The notes under the pieces are model-generated. The model was not told the DNA's origin. It searched no databases and saw nothing but the letters and a program-made list of their open reading frames with translations. A DNA stretch of 64,000 nt, taken from positions 2,218,922 through 2,282,921 of the forward strand of contig VZRR01010919.1 in assembly GCA_013398015.1 (NCBI GenBank), written 5' to 3'. This stretch comes from Oreocharis arfaki. Its lineage: Eukaryota > Chordata > Aves > Passeriformes > Paramythiidae. A program made the translations under genes and the position numbers. Below are positions 26,755 to 37,910 of the stretch, piece after piece. The first letter of the stretch is position 1. Each line of letters opens with the position of its first letter.

Positions 26755-26838
26755 GGGATCATAAGGACGAGTAAGGGCTTCACGTTACAGAAGGTTCACA
26801 TTACGGAAGCTGTGGACAGTACTGGATGGGGACTGCCA
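26755..26838 (+). other. Candidate internal exon, 84 nt, gene unknown
   Basis: The segment is preceded by a pyrimidine-rich tract ending in CAG (about 26731-26754) and followed by GTAAGTGATG, a near-ideal donor site. Its length is 84 nt, a multiple of three. Read from the first base it is open for all 28 codons, ending ITEAVDSTGWGLP, while the other two forward frames hit stops within the first six codons. It holds more CpG sites than the surrounding A+T-rich DNA. It also contains an internal near-repeat, TTCACGTTACAGAAG (26779-26793) against TTCACATTACGGAAG (26795-26809). I do not recognise the peptide. It could be one exon of a gene with very large introns, an exon of a long non-coding RNA, or a chance arrangement. 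No partner exon was found in the window. Confidence 0.25.
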
Positions 26839-27448
26839 GTAAGTGATGTCCTGAGAGTTTCGCAAGGAGTCACACACGGAGAAGTGGGTTGCCAAAATTG
26901 CAAGTTGGATTCCTTTTTCAGTTGCTTGACAGATTGAATGCGGATTCAGTTAATAACAGAATCTGACTTAACGAATACCAGAATATACATGGCTGGGAAA
27001 ATAGTGTTGGAGCTAGATTTATCAGATTAAAAATACATAACGTCCTTATATTTATACGATTGACTGTGTTTAAATACTAGTACTAGAAACTTAATTTTGA
27101 AACAGGAAATGAAATCTTCGTGAATTTAACAAATGCGTACAAATGTCTTGTATAAATTCATTCAGCTCTCATGGTTTTCAGAGCTACTGGTCCAGTGCAA
27201 AGGAGTTGCCATGGCTACTGCTCCAGGGAAGGTCCATTGAATCGCCCATTACAATAAACTCTCTCTTTTCAGATGCTACAAGCCTACACATTGGAAAACA
27301 TTATTTCCTCTTTCCTCCTCTCAGCACAGCAAGCTTCCCCCGTAAACTGAATGTTAGTGCACACGTGTGTGAAGAACCATGCCTGCTCTTTCATCAGTTC
27401 TTCAGCTGTGACCATTTCACATTTATTGTTAGAAAAACAGGAGGCAGG
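26839..27448. other. Sequence between the exon candidate and a CR1
   Basis: The first 100 bp continue the somewhat CpG-containing texture of the exon candidate and then become A+T-rich. A 143-codon plus-strand frame (27143-27574) begins here but runs into the minus-strand CR1, so it is not credible as a gene. Confidence 0.45.
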
Positions 27449-27865
27449 ATCACAGAATGGGCAAGTTTAGGAGGGATCACAGTGGGTCTGGTCCAGCCTC
27501 CCCGCTCAGGCAGGGTCATCCCAGAGCACACAGCACAGGATTGCATCCAGACAGTTCTTGAGTATCTCCAATGAGGGAAACTCCACAGCCTCTCCAGACA
27601 ATCTGTTCCAGTGCTCAGTCACCCACACAGTAAAGAAATTCTTCCTCAGGTGGAACTTCCTGTGCATCAGTTTCTGCCCATTGCCTCTTGTCCTATCGCT
27701 CAGCACCACTGAGCAGAGCCTGGCTCCATCCTCTGACACCCTCCTTCAGATACTGACAGACATCAGTGAGGTCCCCTCTCAGTTTTCTCTTTGAGTCTGA
27801 ACAGGCCCAGCTCCCTCAGCCTGTCCTCGTAAGAGAGATGCTCCAGTCCTCCAATCATCTTCACT
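27449..27865 (-). mobile_element. Truncated CR1 LINE with ORF2 C-terminal remnant
   Basis: This is the same CR1 type as 6235-6760 but inserted in the opposite orientation. On the minus strand the frame 27739-27506 is open for 77 codons. It contains RKNFFTVWVTEHWNRLSGEA and SLEILKN, and ends WDDPA, matching the end of CR1 ORF2. The 3' tail is at 27449, where ATCACAGAAT on the plus strand is the complement of the terminal ATTCTGTGAT. The copy is cut at its 5' side near 27865, so it cannot be active. The 78-codon plus-strand frame at 27558-27794 is its antisense shadow. Confidence 0.92.
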
Positions 27866-28084
27866 TGCAAAGACATCTTACTTGATCCCAGACATTTTGC
27901 TTAGAAACATCCCAGAAATGTTTTTCATAGAAATCCATAAACCTGTTAAATTGACTGACCAGTCACATTCAAATTTCATCAGGTCTAGAGGTCCCACCAA
28001 CTCTGGTTTCCCACAAATTTCATAAAGTTCAGTTGCTGAATTAAGTACTCTCGGTGCTTCAACTACAAGAGACCGAAATTTGGG

Positions 28085-28345
28085 CCCTTGCAATCAGGGC
28101 ATGGCACAGCCTCCTGGGCAGTCACTGTATGAGCCCTGAGGTTGCAGCCACTGGCTGGGCTGATTGCCACTAGCCAGAGAGCAGGTTTCATCAGCCCAGC
28201 TCTCCCCAGTAACAGCACAGGGAACGTGGAGGGAGGGGACTCCCAGCACCTCATGTGTGGGCTGAAGGGAAAAAAGAGTGCTGGAAACATCTGAGTCGAG
28301 GTGCGCTGACAGGCAGCCAGGGTGCACAGGGGCAGCTTAGGCACT
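28085..28345. other. G+C-rich block of unknown nature
   Basis: This 260-bp block is clearly richer in G and C than its surroundings. It begins 220 bp beyond the CR1 copy at 27449-27865. Two overlapping minus-strand frames (28063-28344 and 28094-28327) cover it but show no recognisable domain. It could be part of an unrecognised repeat, a decayed exon region, or a local G+C excursion. I cannot decide between these. Confidence 0.3.
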
Positions 28346-31300
28346 GGCTATTTTTCAGTGAGGAGTTACAGGGGAAGTAAAGAGCTGTTTTCTTAAATTC
28401 AGCTGATTTGATTCACAGTTCGTTCCACATTAAAATAAAAGTGTCCTTCCAAAATTCCTTCATTAGGAGAAAAGCCAACTAGACAGTATGATAACTACAC
28501 TTATCTGAAAAATGGGAAATTTATTCTTAAGATGTTTATTCAGAAAACCTTAATCCTGGTAATCCCTGTGTAGGCATTCTAGCAGTTATTTTTTTCTCTT
28601 TGAGGTCCTGGTTCTGCTTTTAACTAAAAAGTAAATCCTGAGAAGTCCTCCAATTAAACACCCACAGATATTTTGTGTTTGTATTTTGTAACAGGAAAAA
28701 ACCACAAAGATGCCTTTCTGACAGGTTCCAGCGGTATCTTTTCCAAAGACTTTGGATTTTTGCAGTTAAATTGAGACTTCAGCCTTGTTTCTTTCTGTCA
28801 CATGGAGTCATCAAGAAGCAATGTAACTTCTCAGTAGAGCAAATCTTATGACTTATAAGGACTTAAAATGGAACACAAATAAACAGGAAATTAAAATATT
28901 TAATTAACTCCAGCTTAGTATGGTTCTTTTGTGAACTATGGGCATTGGGAGTGGAACAGTGGAGAAATACCATGTTTTTAGTGTTACAGAAAATATTTCA
29001 AACAATGACCTACAAATGTTCCCCAGTGTTCTTGTCCTCCTGGCCTTCAGTTTTCTTCTAGTTCTTAATAATCACGTAGCTCTATATGAAGCTTTGCATG
29101 TATTCAGAAAGTTTTATGACCAAAAACGTAGGGATTTGGGAGACTTAATTTTCCCCTTCCGGTGTCACAACAACAGCATGTCCAATGTTTTCATGGTCCT
29201 GTGAAAGAATTTCTCCAGTGCTGTTCTAAACTGGCTTTAATCAGAACACTTTGTGTTCACTAATGTGAACACACTGTTTTGGAAAAAGCGTTCCTATTTA
29301 TATATTCTCGAAAAATCTAGTAGTCATGACATTGCAAGCATCAAACTCTTTCCCAGTCAGTGTTAGCATCGACAGACCAACTCCAGTATTTGCCAGGACT
29401 GACAGAGTGATTTTAAAGCATTCTGTTCTGGTCACTACCGAAAGAGAGAACAGGGATGAGAGAAAAAATCGATAATGCACACTGGGGGAGTTCTGCTGTT
29501 TCATATCCCTGTAGCACTCCATATTTTTCAGATTGATATTTCTGTGCATCACTGTGGAGGGCACAACTGTAGGACAACCATTTTTGCCTTGGACTCTTTG
29601 AGTAGGTTGGCCACTAAGAGCTAATATGGTTTTGAGATTTCAGAGCGTGGTCATGACCCGCTCACCAGCTGTCACGGGACAGAGCTGTTGCTCTAAATGG
29701 ACAAGGGACTTCGGCAGAAATTCCCATAATGTGGCATATTCTTCTAGCCAGGCTGGTTCTTAAGCCACAAACTGCATCATATTCTGATTTCCCAGCTGTT
29801 CAGGAGCGTAGGACTGTCCATTAGAAACATCATTTTATCGCAGGTGGAGCTGCTCACTAAAAAAACCACTTGGATGGCCTAACAGCATCCAGCATTCCTG
29901 ATTTCATTTTAACCGAAACATAACCAGCCACTGGCAAGGGTTTCGGTGTTTTCTTGAGATTCACTTTTGAGAGAATTTAACAATAAACAAATAAATAAAT
30001 GAGATAGATTTTTAAAAATACTGTGGTGATTAATTCCTGGGTCATCCTATTTCCTTGACTACTCTGCTGCCATCCCATAATACACAGTAAGAACAACATA
30101 AACCCCAATTCTGGACAGTAATCCAAGGAGCATTGGCATTTACAGACTGGATGCCAAATCTTTTGGCAATACATCTTATGATTGTTATGAGAAGTACTGG
30201 CAAAAGCAATCACATCTATGCCTTAGTAACCTGTATATGCCATAGGAATGTGTATATGCATTTCTCGCCAGCTGTGCTATCTCTGAAATTTTCCATCACA
30301 TGCCCAGCATTAGGAAAATATTTTTAACCCAGCACTTGAAGTCCTGTGGAAGCTAACAAAAAAAAGGTTTAAGTAACACTGTAACTGACTTCTTTGATTG
30401 AGTAAAAAGCAAAACAAATGCCAAGTTATCTGTTTCTCTTGATAATATTTTGTGAACCTGTCAATGTATGTGTATAAATATTAAAGTCTGCTAAATCAAT
30501 AAGCACATATTGTTTCTTAACCACTCTTTGAAAAATGAATGCATGTCCAACTGAAGGAGAAACATAAAAGTGGAGTCTATGGTAACCTTATATTTCATTA
30601 ATGATCCAATCAGTTTAGCCATTCAAGTAATGAAAATAGCTGGTCTTCCTAGCATGTTACAGGCATCTAGGAAAGAAGAAAGCATCCACATCTCTGGTGA
30701 TTACACTGAGCAACTACTGACTAATAATGTTTTGTACTTATGTGGTTTTGTGGAAGGGTGAGTGGGCGCTCTGAGACTGTCAAAGAATTGTGTGAGACTG
30801 CTGGAATTCTAATAAATAAGAAAAACATACATATCCCACACACCCATCATAGCTACACAATGTATGGCATGCTCTTAGTAAGTCCAGTCTGAATTTCTGA
30901 GTAAGGTGCTCCCTATAAACTTAGAAATCATAGGGGATTAAATTACTACAAGTTCCTATTTCAGGCATTTAATATATGTATGCTGGAATCAGTAAAGAAT
31001 GAATAAAATTCTGAGCACAAGTAGCTTTGAAAACTTCCAGGTTTCTTAAACTATCTTCTGCCCATACATACAAGAAAATTAATGTATACACTAATTGTTT
31101 TAGCTAACACCGTGGGCTAAACTTCTGCGTGCATGAGCTACATCATACCTATACAGGGTCCTTTGATCCTCTGAATCATCAAAACTGTTTCCTGAAGACA
31201 CAGATAAGTCTGAGGACTGCATGCATAATCCTATGTGGGTAATTCCTCTATTATATCTAAGAAATAATATGCAGATGGTGTATACATCCATCCACCATCA

Positions 31301-32490
31301 CAAAAAGAGTTAAATCTTACTGGGGTAAGTTCCATGTTACCACAACTCATGGCAGCTTCAGTTAGTTTGTTCTACCATCTAGAAACACGCAAGACCATGT
31401 AATATTTTGATTAGCCCTTTACTCATTCAAGAATGGACAAAAATTCAATTTCCACTGCCTGTAAGGGACAGGCACATAAGATCTTTACGTCTTCTAAATG
31501 CTAAAAGCTCTCCTATTGACTCAATGAAAAGAAGAGAGTGGGCATGCTGTGACCATGCAGTGTAACTGTCCAGCTGGTATGCAGCTGTTGAGTTTATCAT
31601 GCAGGAAGGAATGTGCACTCTGCTCTATCTATCGGTAAGCTGAAATCATCCATATGTCAAGATTCCATGCCTTGGTCTTAAATTACTCCTCACAGATCCA
31701 AACGACACACAGACTCTACTAGGTTGCTCAGGATTTCAGTTCCCCAGACAAAGCAAGTGTAAAGGTTAATGTGGAACCTGAACTCGTCTTCTTGACATTC
31801 ATTTAGTGCAAGAAAAAAATAATTTTTTCAATATTACACATTTATGGTAACTTTGAGGTAGTGTACTTGGTCTGCTCTTTGCGACTCTGGTGACAGAGCA
31901 ATGCTGATTCAACAGGAACATTAAATGCGAACTATTTCTGTGAAACCAAGAGAATTGAGTGGGTTTTTTTCTCTAATAGGAGCCCAAATTTTAACCTGTG
32001 TAATGCTTTACTCAAAGAGTTGAGAGAAACCTTTTATTTTGTGAGAAGTGTCTCGTCTTTCCTTCTGGAACAAAACATTCTGCTGAAAACATCCTTAATA
32101 GCTGAGCAGAAATTTTGGTGACAGAAGGTCCACAGTAGCTAAACCAGCACTGAAAACATGCTACACTGGGGAGGGCTGCAACTTAAATCCCACAGCAAAT
32201 ACAAAGGCTTTGTTACAGTAAATCTGTTTTTGAAGTATTTAGAATAGAAGCTGTTTTAAAGATGCTTTCCACTTTGCGGAAAACCAGTCAGATTTCACAC
32301 TCTCCATCAAACCTCTCACCTTGTGAGGGGAATTGCAGGTACCTTTGGATTGCTTTAGTCATATTATGTTACGGCTCATTGTGATATGACAACACACGAC
32401 AGATTAAGCTAACAGGACTTGGCATGCCAGATCATCTCTATCCTGTTGCATTTCAGAGATTTTCTTTTAGTTTTTACTCCTACACAGTAC
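28346..32490. other. Non-coding stretch with a perfect inverted repeat
   Basis: No gene or repeat family is recognised, and frames reach only 88 codons. At 29252-29273 there is a perfect 9-bp inverted repeat, TGTGTTCAC and GTGAACACA, separated by TAAT. A short AAAT-rich run lies near 29980-30000. Confidence 0.5.
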
Positions 32491-32935
32491 ATAGGATCAT
32501 GATTCAATCCTAGGCTTGCAGCTTGGAAGGGACCTCAGAACCTCTCCAGTCCAACCTCCTGCTCAGAAAGGGTGAACTACACCGTCAGACAACTTCGCTC
32601 AGGGCTTTCTTTACACATTCAGGTCTTGAAAGCTTTTGAGAGCAGAGACTGCACAACCTCTGTGGGCAACCTATCCCAGTGCTTGACTTTTCACCATGAG
32701 GGAAAACGTTTTCTATCTATTCCACCCACGTGTTGAATTTCAAGTTACAATCTTGTCTCACATTCTCCCACCTTGCCCTGCTGTGAAGGGCCTGGATCCA
32801 TCTTGATGACCTCCTTGTGGGTACCAGGCAATTGCTATTAGATGTTACTCCTCTCTCCAAAGTCTTCTGTTCTCCAGGCTGAACAAAACAGATTCCCCCC
32901 AACCTCTCTGCACTCCCCAGACCTTTGCAGTCACT
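32491..32935 (-). mobile_element. Truncated CR1 LINE fragment, diverged
   Basis: On the plus strand the block runs from the complement of the CR1 tail (decayed ATAGGATCATGATT) through GGAAGGGACCTCAGAACCTC and CCAGTCCAACCTCCTGCTCA (32548-32567), to sequence near 32640-32680 and 32860-32890 that matches the complement of the late CR1 region. Frame and tail are eroded, so it is older than the copy at 27449. Its 5' side runs into the G+C-rich block that follows. The exact boundary is uncertain. Confidence 0.85.
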
Positions 32936-33500
32936 TTTGGTAAACCTGAGCTCTCCCTAGGTGTTATCACTGGTGCCCACACAGGCACAAAGGAGAATGA
33001 ACAGTCTGAGGGCCCCAAAAACCTCTGCAGTCTCTCTTCAGAGTCTTGGGTCTGAGCCTCTGGCCAGAAAAATACCTCTGAGAATGACATGATCAGGTCT
33101 GCAGAGATCCATAGGTCCCCTGCCTGTCCAGGTTCCAGCCCCATAACCAGGAGTGAGAGTTCCTTGTGTTGGTGCATGGTTCTGACCTGGGCAGCACGTC
33201 TGCAGCCCCGGACCTGCCTTTCCTGCACCCCCGGACCTTGGCTTTCACCAAGCCCAGCCTGCAGCCTCAGGTCTGTGGGCAGACAAGCAGCTGCCTCTGT
33301 TCCCTCAGAAGTCACAGGCCTCCAGCCTTCCTCCACATGCCCCCACTCTCTCAATGACCCTCCAGATCTGCCAGTCAGCCTCTCCTCTCCACAAAGATCG
33401 CCATGAGCATTCTCATGTCCTCTGGCAGCTGCTCACTGCCTGGGCAGCACCATGGGCAGGCTGCCCCATAATGGCAGTGGGAAGCCTTGCCTGTGCTGTG
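32936..33500. other. G+C-rich block adjoining a CR1, origin unclear
   Basis: The line 33181-33240 is 41 of 60 G or C, well above the window in general. A 169-codon minus-strand frame (32845-33354) and a 105-codon plus-strand frame (33089-33406) overlap here. Neither shows a domain, and the minus frame begins in this block and ends inside the CR1. The long frames follow from the scarcity of A+T-rich stop codons. It may be an unrecognised dispersed repeat or an old gene-related sequence. Confidence 0.35.
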
Positions 33501-36500
33501 TTTCATCCCGGAGGTTAAAAACCACTTTTCAGTATCTAGAAGGTTGTAAAAATACAGTGCAGGATCACTGATAAATGGTGGTCAGTAAGGAAGACTGTTG
33601 ATCACTCAGAGGAGCAACAGTAGTAATAAATAACACACTATGTGTATATTTGAGCAATTGAAGACATTATAAATAATCACTGAGGATTTTCTGTTGCAAA
33701 TAATCACTGGAACTTTACAAGGGTTTTTTTGTACACTTTTTTCAACCATTACTAGTAAACCTATGAAACCCATGACAGAAGGAAAAGCACAACTCACAAG
33801 CAAAGGACAGAATACTCTGAAGAATTAAAAGCTTCAATCAAAATAATAATTAAGTTGCTTTGATCTTGCAGTGCATTTCTCAATAGTCCTACAAAAGGTC
33901 AGTCAATAGTGTTAAAGAATTTCCCCAAAACATTACATTTCAAAAATCCAGAAAGCAAGCTATTCTCTGCAACAGGTCGCAGTTCTAATCTGTTGAGAAT
34001 TTTTTTTCTCATAGCATACATGCCACTGATACAGACATAGGTGAATAAGGTGAATGAGATAGCAATATAATCAAGATTTTACCCAGACCATGAAAGAATC
34101 CATATACTCTTTCAAGCTCAGGCAATATTCTCTATCTATCAATGTTTCATTTGGAAAAGAATAAAGCTGCTAATCTGAAAAAGATCTTATAAAAATAAAA
34201 ATCTTTCAGTTCCTGATCATGTTTTTACTGGTTTTTTTGTACTTATCTCACACTTCAGTTAATAGAGAACTACAAACATTTGTATTCAGGCTTCAAATAC
34301 CTTTCAGAGGTGGTAGTTCTAGTCTGCGTCCATTTATAATTAGACCACCATGCAACTCAATTTGATTAATAATTTAATTTGGTTATTAAAGGTTTCATAG
34401 ATTCCATTTTTAAAGTAATATGTTGCTATAGAGATTTTAGAATGTAAGGATTGCTTTAAACATAGCATATCACTTCAGATTTTGTTTTCCTTCCTGCACT
34501 TACCTTCTTCTACTCACTCAAACACTTTCTCTGACCTGAAGAGTTTGAGAAAGCATTTTTACTTTAAGAACCTAACATTAAATACTGGTGCCCATTAAAT
34601 CCAATGTTGAAAATACTACAGATTTAGAATCAACCAAGTTCTTCACTTATCAATATTCTTGTTCAAATGAATAGGGAAAGTTCCAGTTTTTCTTGAACAA
34701 GACCAGAATTAAAGTAATGCTTCTGAAAGCCCATAGTGCAACTTAGAAAACTGCTTAGCATTCTGGAAGAACAGATATATGGTCATGAGGCTAACACTGA
34801 GTATTTTAGTCTCCTATAAAATGTTTCCTTCCTGAATTTCTTAAAATAAGCTTTGTGCTTCTGCTCTCCAAAGGATCAGCAGCTCTGCCTACCCTAGGTG
34901 GTAATGTAGGCCAGTAGGAAGAGAACAATGGAGCTGAAGAGCTGAGGTCTGTACTCTGCACACCAGAGCTGCTTTATCTCGGACATGGTGCAATGAATTG
35001 CATGCCTAGCTGTAGCTGGAGAGCATTATATGGGCTCACAGATCACTTCCAGTTTAATTTTGTCCCAAAGAGGTTCACTGCATGTGGTCCAAGGTTGCTG
35101 TGAGATGTGAGCCAAGGCTCAATAAGGGAGAATGAGCAAGAGATGTGTTTCAAAAGCACACTCCTGATCCAAGCCCAGACATTAATACTAAAAATTCCCA
35201 GGTGTGCTCCATTATCTTTATTTCAGTGGCAAGTGATTAACTAATTTCATTACATTGTTTGCAAGTTATTTGGACCTAGGGGAGGTAAAAGATTCCTGGT
35301 GTCAACATGTAGAGTAATAATAGTACATGGTGTTAATACTTTTCAGGGTACTTGCAGAACAGAACAAATTTTATAGATCTAAAGCATTTAAATTTTCTCT
35401 CCCATGATGGTATCAAGCATCATAAATACATTAGTCATGGGAAAAAAAAAATCAAACAGTAACCAGAATAAAGAAGAAAAAGTGATTTTTTTATTATTTT
35501 AATCTTTTTTCCATCTACTACGCGCGTTCTTGAGTTATTTGTTTTACATTCCTACTGCACCTGAAAATACATAGACATATGTATTGTTTCCTGACTCTTA
35601 TGCTGACATCCTGTTTTGCCATTAAGCCATGTAGGAAGAGGCAGACCAAATACATTGTTTCAAGAAACCATGCAGTCAAAGAGAACTTTGCATTGTATTG
35701 AAAAGATAAATGTGACCGTCAACACCAGTAAAGAGTGAAAAAAAATCATCAATTAAACATCTACGTTTGTAAAGTATGAATTATTTAAAAACAAAAATTT
35801 TTTAAATGAAGACTGAAAATCTCGACAAACAGTGAAATATATTGTAATGGAAAAAAAGAATACTAAAAGAAATTTTAAAGGGTGTGCCATGAAGGCTGAA
35901 CATGGAAAGTGAAGTAAGTATAGAACAAGCTCAACTGAACTGCGTGAAAGAAGCTAAAAGAAAGTGGTCAATCTACTAAAGAAGACAACATGAATAAAAG
36001 AACTGGGGCATCTTTTTAGTAAAGATGGCTTAGAACCTGAAATTAAATGAGGCTTATGATTTGAATTGAAATTAAAACTTCGCATCAGTTTTTCATAAGG
36101 ATTTTGGTGCCCAATGGGATGCCAAAGGTGCAAGGGCAAATAGTTTAATAACACTGAAAACAAAATTATAATACAGTAAGATCAAACTGAAGAGGATTTT
36201 ATGTCTCTTGACAATACCATAGACCCTCCATCTCAAGACAATAAATGAATAGAATAGATTTTTAAATTACTTATTAAGGTTAATAATAAATCTATCAAAA
36301 CAGAACTAGGTTTAGAATTAATGAACAGCAAGCATAGAAATTATAGCTGGAAAAAGGAAATGTGATCCAGACACCTGCATGTCTTGTAATGTGACCTTAG
36401 TAGTAAGCAAGTCTCGGATACATTGTGTGCAGTAATATTAGTTTTAGATATAAAATTAAAGAGGAAAAAAGGATTAAATACTATATCAGTTTTTCATTGC

Positions 36501-37760
36501 TATATTATGACAAGCTAATCAGGCATTTTGTTTGAAGAACTAATCCTCTAAACCAAGAAAGTGCATAACCATCCTAATTGTTCTTAAGCACTTCTTGTGA
36601 TATTGTGTGGGAATTTCTAGCTGTGTACAGGAAAGTGGAATTGCTGGAAGAATAGGAAACAGAGGTCATGGCTGGAATAGGATTGGCATTAATTTGGTGG
36701 ACAAGGCAATAGAGCGGTAAGTGGAAAAGAGCCAATATGGAAGAAGGAAAGCATGAGAGATCAAAAAGAGATTAACTGTAAGTATCTAATTGTAAGTAAA
36801 GCCACCATTGGTTCTGGTTTGTGCTATATAATTAAAACATTATTAAATTAAAACATCAGTAGTACATCAGGTTACTTTGAGCAAACCTGTATTAATTACC
36901 TCAGTCAGCCGGAGCCTCTTTTGGGACACAGTAAAATATGCCATCTGAAATGCAGCCTCAGCTTTACTAAAAGTATTAAAATCTATTTGTTTTGATTATA
37001 AGATATTTGAAAGGCCAGGTGGGAGTTTTTTTCAGGGAATATTTTGCATCAAACCATTTTTTAAGCAATGAGTTACTTGTAAAGATCCATCTTTGACTTC
37101 ATCTCACTATAATTTATGTTGGAGAAATGTATGTAGAATGCAGCATAGTAAATATGAAAAAATAGTTTAATCATCTAAACTTTTACGTGCTTTTTCTTGG
37201 ACTGTGTCTGAAATTCAAAAAGTTGCCGTCTTATCAACCATATTTACAAAAATTAATTCTGGAGAATTCTGTAGCCTACCCACTAACATTCTCCTTCCCA
37301 AATCATTCATCTGCAACCAAGCAGAGATTACTCCCTAGAATGCAGCATTTGGTGAAAAGCAACCACCTCAGGGAAATTGCATTTTGTTGATATATGGAAG
37401 AAATACCTCATCAGGGCAAAACTATTCAAGAATAATTCTCAAGGCAGCTATTCCATATGGCCTTTTTTCTTACTGCTGTTTAACATTCTCATTTTCCATA
37501 AGAGAGGTAGATGGAAAAATACAGAAAGCACATTTGTCTAGTTGAAAAAACTGTCATCCCTTCAAGACCATTTTGGCATTTAGTTTTTTTAAAGTATTTC
37601 CTATAAAACTGTGCTTCATATGACAAAAAAATGTATTTTAGCAATGAAAGCAAGCAGGCACTGAAGAAGGCATAAAAATTAAAATGCTGCCCAACACCTG
37701 AATGACTTTTGGGGGTGTGTGCAGAGGGAAAACAAACAAAATATTTTGCGAAATAAGTTG
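33501..37760. other. Non-coding stretch, nothing recognised
   Basis: A+T-rich throughout, most strongly 35700-36500. Frames are at most 69 codons. A CpG cluster, ACGCGCG, sits in otherwise A+T-rich sequence at 35520-35526. No repeat family is recognised. Confidence 0.55.
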
Positions 37761-37910
37761 TACAAAACCATAGGGTTATTTAGGTTGGAAAAGACTTTGA
37801 AGATCATCAAGTACAACCATAAACAACACTGCCGAGTCCACCACTATATTGTTCTCAAGCACCAGCTCTACACAAATTTTAAATACCTCCAGAGATGGTG
37901 ACGAATCTAC
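37761..37910 (-). mobile_element. CR1 LINE 3' fragment, diverged
   Basis: On the plus strand TACAAAACCATAGGG (37761-37775) and TTTAGGTTGGAAAAGACTTT (37779-37798) are the complement of a CR1 tail. They are followed by an ATCATCAAGTACAACCAT block and a CCTCCAGAGATGGTGA block. It resembles the copy at 63752-64000 in these last blocks and is probably of the same CR1 branch. It is about 150 bp long and has no coding capacity. Confidence 0.85.

Noticed and set aside
27143..27574. 143-codon plus-strand frame
   Set aside because: Its last part runs antisense into a CR1, and the rest shows no domain.
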